Positions 1 through 5,702 of a stretch of DNA of 6,054 nt are shown one piece after another (positions within the stretch are counted from its first letter, which is position 1; each line of letters begins with the position of its first letter). Source of the DNA: Coxiellaceae bacterium (GTDB lineage Bacteria > Pseudomonadota > Gammaproteobacteria > Coxiellales > Coxiellaceae). The notes beneath the pieces were generated by a model. That model had not been told where the DNA came from. It did no database searches and saw nothing but the letters and a program-made list of their open reading frames with translations. The stretch is taken from positions 1 through 6,054 of the forward strand of contig DMFG01000079.1 of NCBI GenBank assembly GCA_003450655.1. Direction: 5' to 3'. The position numbers were made by a program, and so were the translations under genes.

Positions 1-84
1 ATTATTAATAATAGATATTTTCAACAAGAAATGGTTAGAGCTGGCGTACATTTAAACAATAATGACAATTTAATGGATACTTAA
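1..84 (+). CDS. Possible 3' end of an upstream gene, partial
   Basis: The first frame is open from base 1 to a TAA at 82-84 and gives 27 residues. These include the stretch RYFQQEMVRAGVHL, which reads like ordinary protein rather than translated spacer. The other two forward frames close earlier: frame 2 at 53-55 and frame 3 almost at once. The fragment is too short to assign to a family. The stop codon lies inside the small palindrome ACTTAAGT (79-86). If real, the gene runs in the same direction as the large surface-protein gene but ends 265 bases before it, so the two need not share a transcript. It may equally be chance in AT-rich DNA. Confidence 0.35.
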   Translation: MINNRYFQQEMVRAGVHLNNNDNLMDT

Positions 85-349
85 GTTAGCCCAATCAAGA
101 TTCCCTATCTCATTCAACAAAAATAGTATGATCATGATCATCATCTCGATCTCACGGTAAAATAAATCAACTACCTGAACACAGCCTAACCATCCCACCA
201 GATGATCACTCGAGAATACAACTTAATGTACTGATTAATAGTTTTTTTTACAAACACCGCACCCTCACCCCAGGTGATCAAAAAATAGTCTATAGTTAAT
301 GTAAGGGGCAATACTTAACACCAACGATTATGCAAAACCGGAGAAAATT
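85..349 (+). promoter_or_regulatory. Gene-free leader and presumed promoter region of the large surface-protein gene
   Basis: No gene is supported here. The region must carry the promoter of the gene starting at 350, unless that gene is read from further upstream. The best -10-like hexamer is TATAGT at 291-296, but no good -35 lies 16-18 bases before it (CA-rich sequence near 267-273). An activator-dependent or alternative-sigma promoter is therefore possible. TGATCA at 275-280 would sit between the -10 and -35 positions. Other visible elements are a T8 run at 242-249, followed by ACA to give a TTTACA, and an A6 run at 280-285. A clear Shine-Dalgarno, GGAG, lies at 340-343, six bases before the ATG. 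The exact promoter cannot be fixed by eye. Confidence 0.3.
128..141. repeat. 14-bp perfect palindrome made of two adjacent TGATCA units
   Basis: ATGATCATGATCAT is identical to its own reverse complement. It consists of two TGATCA hexamers placed head to tail (129-134 and 135-140). Single TGATCA copies recur at 203-208 and 275-280, at start-to-start distances of 74 and 72 bases from one copy to the next. All lie in the gene-free region before the large surface-protein gene. The symmetry suits a dimeric DNA-binding protein, and each TGATCA also contains a GATC (Dam) site. The palindrome is seen directly; a regulatory role is inference. Confidence 0.45.
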
Positions 350-469
350 ATGGAATCACTTCGCAGCAATAAGAGCGGCCATCAACCATCCAAACGTGTC
401 TCATCCTATGGCATCGCTGTTTCAGGGCTCGTGTTTTACTTTGCCCATGTGCTACAACAAGCTCACGCA
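350..469 (+). other. Signal peptide coding segment of the large surface protein
   Basis: Residues 1-40 have a long basic n-region (R5, K8, K15, R16), a hydrophobic stretch from about Y20 to L35, and an A-x-A site (A38-H39-A40) just before R41-D42. This is a normal Sec signal with a somewhat extended n-region. There is no twin-arginine motif and no lipobox cysteine. Cleavage after residue 40 is inference from the AHA pattern. A second hydrophobic stretch at residues 120-138 could alternatively act as a membrane anchor. Confidence 0.7.
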
Positions 470-3400
470 CGTGATACAGCACTCATGAACGACCCCCTTT
501 CCAGTGAGGCCACCCTCACTCATGACCTGACGGATTCTCAAGCACCCATAGCCGTCGCATCCGTGGATCAGTTAGAGCCTGTTATGATAGAGTCCAACAC
601 GTCTCAAGCAGTGACGACCACCCTCGTCAGTGATGATGAAGAAGACGATCAAGCCATTGAGGCCAGTGGCAAAGATGCCATAGACGTGCCTTCACAAAGT
701 GTCAGCCCATTATTACTACTGGGTGGCGCTGCCTTGATCGGTGGGGGTATTGCTGTATTAGCGAATGATAACGATGATGACTCCAGTTCAACTCATGACT
801 TAGAAGAACCCGGTTTAATTTCAAGACCAGACTATAGCCCTGAGTTCACTCTCAGTGGTGCATTGAAACCAGACGGAGCAATTAACGTTGACACTACTTC
901 TTCAGATGATACCGTAATGAGATTCTACCGTGGTGATCATCAATCAACCATCAGTACAGTAGAGGAACTTGTTGAAATCTCTTCTGATCCACAAGATGGC
1001 AACAGGCTCCCCTTTAGTGAGGATTTTATAGGTTATGATATCTACGCTGAAATCAGTAATGGCGATGAAACGACTATGGTTGGGGTTGTGAATGGCTACG
1101 ATACACTCTACATGGATCACCTAGGTAAGCATTTAACAACGAGTTGGGAAGAAGTAGCACAAGGTGTTTATCAAGCTGCTGCTCCAGCCGTTTTGAATAA
1201 TGCCGGCGAACTGGGTGTTGGCGCATTAGCCAATACGACGCTTACAATGACCACAGCGTTTGCGATAGCTGATGATGCTACAGAGCCTTTGTTTGTATTT
1301 AGAGCTGAACATAGCCTCAATGAAGGTGATGTCTTGCAAGCAATCGTATCAATAGATAGCGGCGCTACATGGTTATCTGTAGGTGATCCACTAACCGGGC
1401 ATAATGATGGCAATGAGTATACTCAAATAAGCTTGGGTGATTACAGCGGAGAAGACAACGTTCTACTGGGCATGAGATTCACATCCGATGCGTATCATGA
1501 CGATGACGGTCTCACCATAGCTCCAACAATAAGAGCAATGAAAATAACCGATGAATTCACAGCAATACCAATACACGACGAACTCATCTTTAGCGATACC
1601 AGTGGTGATAGCGATAGCGATGGAGTTGATGACTGGTTAAATGTGACTCATTCTATGGATGGTGCGCTGCTAGAGACGGCCTATTGGAGCCTCGGGGCGC
1701 ATACAGAGAATGGGAACTACAGTAATTACATGACTTCCACGCTGACACTGATTGATCCGATAACAATCCCTGATTCAGCAATACTTGCAACATATGATAT
1801 CGCGCCAATGTTTTCTTTTGATGGTGATATACACACGGAAAATGGATTTGATAGTCTTCAGCTACAAGGATCGACAAATAGCGGTGCCACATGGGGGGCA
1901 ATAGCATCAAATCAATACACGAATGGACATTCTTCTCATGATGCAACAGGTGGAGGATTAGCTAATAACATAGAGGGAAGTTTTGAATTCGATCTAACAG
2001 GTTACATGGGAGAAACACTACTGTTAAGATTTGAATTTAAAAGTGATGGCTCTGTCTACAATCCCGGCATTCAACTCAGAAATTTCGAGACTAATTTTGC
2101 AGAAATCGTAATCGATAATCTCATAACGGAAGATCTTAGCATGGAGGTAGAGTTTGAGTCTCCTGTGTATGACGGCACTGTTTGGGAGGGCGCTCAATTA
2201 CAGAGTTATCACATAGAGGGATTAGAAGCCGCGCAAATCACTAACAATCCTTATGTAACGCAATACTCTGAGGCCTTAGCCGATAGCGCTACAGAAAATT
2301 TTATCTATGAAGCTGGCTTTAAACTTATCGATAGATTCAATGAGGGTAGTGAAGCTGATGGACTATTATCGATACCGCTCGTTCAAAGCAGTCGAGATAA
2401 GGCGTCAACTTACACCATCACTGCTGAACCAATTACCGCAAATCATAATGATTACGCACTAACTACCGATGGAATAATTTTTACTCCAGGCTTAGTGGCC
2501 AGTAGTATATCGGTCAACCTAGTGAATGATGACCTAATGGAAGGTGATGAAACATTCTCAGTGACTATGACAGATCGTTTAGGTTTTAGTAGTACCGGGG
2601 AATTCACCATTATCAGTGACCTCAATGATACTGTCATACCCTATCGCATTGAAGGCATGGCAACAGAGGGGCATGTTATTTCTCTAATGCCCAATGAAGT
2701 TGGCCATATTCTACAAGAGGTTGTATGGCTACGTGGTGATAATCTGTTAACAGAAGACGTTGAACAAGACACTATCATTGGCAATGCTTTGACATACGCT
2801 TTAACCGAAGATGATTTTGCTTGTGAGATTGTTGCAGAGGTGACCTACGAAGACAGCTTAGGAAACATATACACTGCTTTCACCGGTTCAGTACATCCAG
2901 AGCCAGGGATGTTCCTAAAAGCACTCAGTGATGGAAACCCTGATCTTATCCCAAACCATCTCGCATGGTATGCGATGCAAAGTCATGACGGTGATGGTCC
3001 TCTCGGATATCATGCCAATAGCATGGACTATGCTTTTATGACCTTAAATTCAAGAGTATTTGAGGCAGAAGATGGCATGACATTGAGTTTTATGTCCGAT
3101 ATCGACACACCAGACGGCAATTCAGACAATGGAGTGGGACAAGATGTTTTTGCTGTGATGTATAGAGAGGAAGGTGATACAAGTTTTACGTTATTAGAAA
3201 CCAATACTGTCGCCTTCGATTTCACATCAGTCGATACAGATCACTTATCAGAATACGGTGTCACCCAAGGCTATGGGGGTAATGACTTAGGCAGCCGTGA
3301 ATTAAGCTATGACCTTTCATCGCTCGAAGGAAAGAATATCCAACTGCAATTTGTTTGTGGTAGTGACGCAACTACGTCCAATTGGTGGGACCTATCTGAG

Positions 3401-3880
3401 AATACAGCAGGCCTGTATGAAGGTGTGATGCTGGAAGATATTAAAATCACTAAGACAAACGGCGAGGTCGTGCTTCAAAGTGACCTGACTTATCATCCAG
3501 AGACCGATAGCTACATCGATAGTTTCATGGCGCAGTCACTAGCCACAGGGCTAGACGCTGATTCTGGAAACCAGGCAGCAGCACGATTCGATTTTGGTTC
3601 ACAACTTTGGAGTGAAGATGGACAGCTTGACCTGTTACAAATCAGCCATAGCAACCTGAGTTCATTCCCTAGTGATGAAGTGGATCATTTAGCTGGCATT
3701 CATCATTTAGATGCTTCAAACAACCAGCTTGAAAATAGCACCCTGGGTGTGAGTATGCTCGACTTACTTGGACCGCTCGAATATGTAAGCTTTGAGAATA
3801 CTGGTATTCTTTGGGACCCTGAAGTACAGAACCTTTATCAAGCCGATATTGATGAAGGATTATTAACCGGCACTTTATGA
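350..3880 (+). CDS. Large exported multidomain surface protein (Calx-beta, Ig-like, jelly-roll and leucine-rich modules)
   Basis: This 1176-residue protein probably acts in adhesion or cell-surface binding; no enzyme motif is visible. The ATG at 350 has GGAG six bases upstream. It is followed by a basic start, a hydrophobic core (about 19-37) and an AHA signal-peptidase site ending at residue 40. An acidic linker (41-118, with DDEEDD near 95-100) leads to a hydrophobic Gly/Ala-rich stretch (120-138), then NDNDDDSSS. The modules by my reading are: Ig-like, 155-247; jelly-roll with SGATW, 248-401; DxDxDG site, 420-425, opening a second jelly-roll, 409-595, also with SGATW; Calx-beta, 662-743 (NDDLMEGDETFSVTM); degenerate Ig-like, 764-848; third jelly-roll-like module, 851-1040; leucine-rich C-terminus, about 1091-1153. 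Only two cysteines are present (825, 1003). No RTX repeats, LPXTG motif, autotransporter barrel or other C-terminal anchor is seen, so the export route past the inner membrane is unknown. The Calx-beta call is firm, the jelly-roll calls moderate, the leucine-rich call tentative. The precise function is unknown. Confidence 0.93.
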   Translation: MESLRSNKSGHQPSKRVSSYGIAVSGLVFYFAHVLQQAHARDTALMNDPLSSEATLTHDLTDSQAPIAVASVDQLEPVMIESNTSQAVTTTLVSDDEEDDQAIEASGKDAIDVPSQSVSPLLLLGGAALIGGGIAVLANDNDDDSSSTHDLEEPGLISRPDYSPEFTLSGALKPDGAINVDTTSSDDTVMRFYRGDHQSTISTVEELVEISSDPQDGNRLPFSEDFIGYDIYAEISNGDETTMVGVVNGYDTLYMDHLGKHLTTSWEEVAQGVYQAAAPAVLNNAGELGVGALANTTLTMTTAFAIADDATEPLFVFRAEHSLNEGDVLQAIVSIDSGATWLSVGDPLTGHNDGNEYTQISLGDYSGEDNVLLGMRFTSDAYHDDDGLTIAPTIRAMKITDEFTAIPIHDELIFSDTSGDSDSDGVDDWLNVTHSMDGALLETAYWSLGAHTENGNYSNYMTSTLTLIDPITIPDSAILATYDIAPMFSFDGDIHTENGFDSLQLQGSTNSGATWGAIASNQYTNGHSSHDATGGGLANNIEGSFEFDLTGYMGETLLLRFEFKSDGSVYNPGIQLRNFETNFAEIVIDNLITEDLSMEVEFESPVYDGTVWEGAQLQSYHIEGLEAAQITNNPYVTQYSEALADSATENFIYEAGFKLIDRFNEGSEADGLLSIPLVQSSRDKASTYTITAEPITANHNDYALTTDGIIFTPGLVASSISVNLVNDDLMEGDETFSVTMTDRLGFSSTGEFTIISDLNDTVIPYRIEGMATEGHVISLMPNEVGHILQEVVWLRGDNLLTEDVEQDTIIGNALTYALTEDDFACEIVAEVTYEDSLGNIYTAFTGSVHPEPGMFLKALSDGNPDLIPNHLAWYAMQSHDGDGPLGYHANSMDYAFMTLNSRVFEAEDGMTLSFMSDIDTPDGNSDNGVGQDVFAVMYREEGDTSFTLLETNTVAFDFTSVDTDHLSEYGVTQGYGGNDLGSRELSYDLSSLEGKNIQLQFVCGSDATTSNWWDLSENTAGLYEGVMLEDIKITKTNGEVVLQSDLTYHPETDSYIDSFMAQSLATGLDADSGNQAAARFDFGSQLWSEDGQLDLLQISHSNLSSFPSDEVDHLAGIHHLDASNNQLENSTLGVSMLDLLGPLEYVSFENTGILWDPEVQNLYQADIDEGLLTGTL

Positions 3881-3890
3881 ATTGAGAGTT

Positions 3891-3908
3891 GATGAGATTA
3901 ATCTCGTC
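3891..3908. repeat. Small inverted repeat just after the surface-protein gene
   Basis: GATGAGATTAATCTCGTC can fold into a stem of seven pairs (one G-U) around a TTAA loop. Its core GAGATTAATCTC is a perfect 12-bp palindrome. It begins ten bases after the TGA of the surface-protein gene. No T-run follows, so by itself it is not a convincing intrinsic terminator. It could protect the 3' end of the mRNA or bind a protein. The fold is seen in the sequence; the role is unknown. Confidence 0.3.
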
Positions 3909-3937
3909 GAACGACAACCCTCGATTAGCGAAAGACT

Positions 3938-3965
3938 CGCGCTACCGGATAATCTGGGTAGCGCG
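3938..3965. terminator. Hairpin between convergent genes, likely terminator of the HPRT operon
   Basis: CGCGCTACC (3938-3946) and GGTAGCGCG (3957-3965) pair perfectly over nine bases, with a ten-base loop. The hairpin starts 12 bases after the TAA of the HPRT gene on the minus strand and 57 bases after the TGA of the plus-strand gene. Neither side has a long T-run. The minus-strand side reads AGTCTTTCG after the stem, slightly better than the plus-strand ATGTTATCG. It is therefore a plausible but weak intrinsic terminator, probably serving the minus-strand operon and perhaps both directions. Rho-assisted ending is possible. Confidence 0.5.
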
Positions 3966-3977
3966 ATGTTATCGGAT

Positions 3978-4607
3978 TTAACCACTATGCTCATCCGAAA
4001 CAGCATAGATTCCAGGTGCATTGCGCAGGTAACCTTTATAGTCCATGCCATAACCAAACACGTAACGATCTTCAACTGACATGCCACAGAAATCAGCGCG
4101 CGCTAAACCTTCCGGCAAACGTGTACCCTCTTTTTCAACCAGCACCGCTGTGTATATTGAATCAGCTTCTTCTGCCTCACAATGTTTCACGATACCATCG
4201 AGTGTGACACCGCCATCAAGAATATCATCAACAATAATCACGGTTCGTCCTTTTAAGGATGTACTAGGCAAAGCTTTCCAAGTTAACTCATGACCCACCG
4301 TTGTATTACGATAGCGAGTCGCATGGATATAATCGACCTCAAGCGGGAAGTCCATACGTGGCAAAAGATTACCTAGAGCAACCATGCCGCCAACCACCAC
4401 ACAGAGAAAAATAGGATTACTATTACCCAACTGATAACTAATTTCAGTCGATAAACGATCTAAGGCAGCATCGACTTCAGCTTTAGAATACAAACAAGTG
4501 GATTGTGAAAACACGTGACGAATATGTTCAGGCAGCATGGTTGGAATTGCTTCGACTCGGTCAGCTAAAGGTGGCTGTTCGTTAGGAGTATGATTATCTG
4601 GCGTCAT
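3978..4607 (-). CDS. hpt: Hypoxanthine-guanine phosphoribosyltransferase
   Basis: This cytoplasmic purine-salvage enzyme joins hypoxanthine or guanine to PRPP, giving IMP or GMP plus pyrophosphate. The 209-residue protein has the type I phosphoribosyltransferase PRPP loop VIIVDDILDGGVTL at 123-136; D127/D128 and D131 occupy the Mg/PRPP and general-base positions. The PPi loop is near V72-G73-G74. The C-terminal purine hood RYVFGYGMDYKGYLRN (181-196) places D189 and R195 where human HPRT has D193 and R199. The segment ATRYRNTT (96-103) stands where many HPRTs have a Ser-Tyr flexible loop. The overall pattern matches my memory of the Pseudomonas-type HPRT, with about 25 extra N-terminal residues. 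The ATG is supported by GAGGA six bases upstream, which overlaps the stop codon of the channel gene; the intergenic gap is nine bases. It is the last gene of a three-gene minus-strand operon. Xanthine use cannot be excluded. Confidence 0.92.
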   Translation of the reverse strand: MTPDNHTPNEQPPLADRVEAIPTMLPEHIRHVFSQSTCLYSKAEVDAALDRLSTEISYQLGNSNPIFLCVVVGGMVALGNLLPRMDFPLEVDYIHATRYRNTTVGHELTWKALPSTSLKGRTVIIVDDILDGGVTLDGIVKHCEAEEADSIYTAVLVEKEGTRLPEGLARADFCGMSVEDRYVFGYGMDYKGYLRNAPGIYAVSDEHSG

Positions 4608-4616
4608 GTTTTTTCC

Positions 4617-5702
4617 TCAGTTAGTGATTGAAACAGGTTCGGGCACATGCAAAGTGGTTGTTGGAAACGCACACTCAGCACCATGCTCAGTAATAATAGC
4701 GATAACTTTCAAAAATACATCTTGCTGGACACGCTGAAAGGTCACCCAATCCGTAGTTTTTGTAAACGTATAAATAAAGAAGTTTAACGATGAGGCGCCA
4801 AACTCATGCAAATTCACCATGAGTGTTTGAGTGGCATCAATATCAGCATGATCACGTAGCATCGCCTCAATGGATTCTAAAATACCAGCGACTTTATTAG
4901 CATCATCATAACGCAAACCGACGGTGGCATTAATCCGTCGATGTGTCATGCGAGACGGGTTTTCTAACAAGATAGTTGAAAACAAAGAATTAGGCACATA
5001 CAGTGGTCGACGATCAAAGGTCATGATGCGTGTTAAACGCCATCCAATATGATCAATTGTTCCTTCGATATCACGATCAGGTGAGCGCACCCAATCTCCG
5101 ACAGAAAAAGGCTTATCCCAAAAAATCATCATGCCGCCAAAAAAATTCGCTAAAGTATCCTTTGCAGCAAAACTTAATGCTAAAGCACCAAACCCACCAA
5201 ATGCCAACAAGGATGTAATCGGTAAGCCAAAGATTTGCATAAAAATTAGGAAAAAAATCACCACTACTACGACACGTAGCAGCTGTGATACGGCACGCAC
5301 ACTAGTACGATCACGCTTACGAGAAACATCAATCCTGACCGTTAACATGTAAGTTTCTACTCTTGCAATGTAACGCATCAAGAACCAGAATAAGGCTAAC
5401 ACCACACCTATTTTCTTAAATAACACTAACCCTGTAGAGACCATCTGCCAATCGTCCAATCGACCTATAGTCACCTGGCAGGCAATCACAATAAACAAGA
5501 AAAGCAGCGTATTTTGTGCTGGAAGATAAAAGGCATCCAGTAAAGTTGAATCCCAAGCACGCGATGTTTTTTCTAAACGAGGGAGTAAATGGTGCTTAAT
5601 CCGAGACAATACCAACCATATAACAACCGTGCAAAGCAACAATAAACCTATGCTAAATAACCATTGACGATTTAATAAGTAATCTGGAATTGCAGTCATC
5701 AT
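4617..5702 (-). CDS. ynaI: Mechanosensitive ion channel, MscS family, YnaI type
   Basis: This inner-membrane channel opens under membrane tension and releases solutes during osmotic downshock. The 361-residue length is close to E. coli YnaI (about 343) and longer than MscS itself. Hydrophobic segments at about 14-33, 60-80, 91-112 and 140-160 precede the pore helix, 161-196 (LLAFGGFGALALSFAAKDTL). This gives five membrane segments, as in YnaI. The beta domain follows with DKPFSVGDWVRSPDRDIEGT (196-215), IGWRLTRIMTFD and RPLYVPNSLFS. The C-terminal cytoplasmic vestibule runs to about 350 and ends in FPTTTLHV. Phrases such as PLYVPNSLFS, ENPSRMT and YTFTKTTDW are typical of the YnaI subgroup in my memory. 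The first ATG (5702) overlaps the DUF1820 stop as ATGA, but GGAGG lies only three bases before it. The second ATG (5699) has six-base spacing and may be the real start. The gene is translationally coupled to DUF1820 upstream and HPRT downstream. Confidence 0.95.
   Translation of the reverse strand: MMTAIPDYLLNRQWLFSIGLLLLCTVVIWLVLSRIKHHLLPRLEKTSRAWDSTLLDAFYLPAQNTLLFLFIVIACQVTIGRLDDWQMVSTGLVLFKKIGVVLALFWFLMRYIARVETYMLTVRIDVSRKRDRTSVRAVSQLLRVVVVVIFFLIFMQIFGLPITSLLAFGGFGALALSFAAKDTLANFFGGMMIFWDKPFSVGDWVRSPDRDIEGTIDHIGWRLTRIMTFDRRPLYVPNSLFSTILLENPSRMTHRRINATVGLRYDDANKVAGILESIEAMLRDHADIDATQTLMVNLHEFGASSLNFFIYTFTKTTDWVTFQRVQQDVFLKVIAIITEHGAECAFPTTTLHVPEPVSITN

Noticed and set aside
236..252. Intrinsic terminator at the T8 run
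   Set aside because: No GC-rich stem precedes the T-run on the plus strand.
350..469. Tat signal or lipoprotein signal
   Set aside because: There is no twin-arginine motif (only K15-R16 without the rest of the pattern), and no cysteine follows the hydrophobic core.
1171..1413. Open frame of 80 codons on the minus strand inside the large surface-protein gene
   Set aside because: It lies antisense to a well-supported coding region with clear domains, and the product is low-complexity Ser/Ala/Val sequence with no family features.
1653..1946. Open frame of 97 codons on the minus strand inside the second jelly-roll region
   Set aside because: It is antisense to a conserved module, and its product shows no recognisable motif. 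Its length is within what chance gives opposite a long gene.
350..3880. RTX or type I secretion substrate
   Set aside because: I see no GGxGxD nonapeptide repeats and no typical C-terminal secretion signal, and an N-terminal Sec-type signal is present. Calx-beta and Ig-like modules alone do not prove this route.
3875..4293. Short plus- and minus-strand frames over the end of the HPRT gene and the convergent gap
   Set aside because: They overlap the HPRT C-terminus, whose motifs are unmistakable in its own frame, and none has a convincing ribosome site or family pattern.
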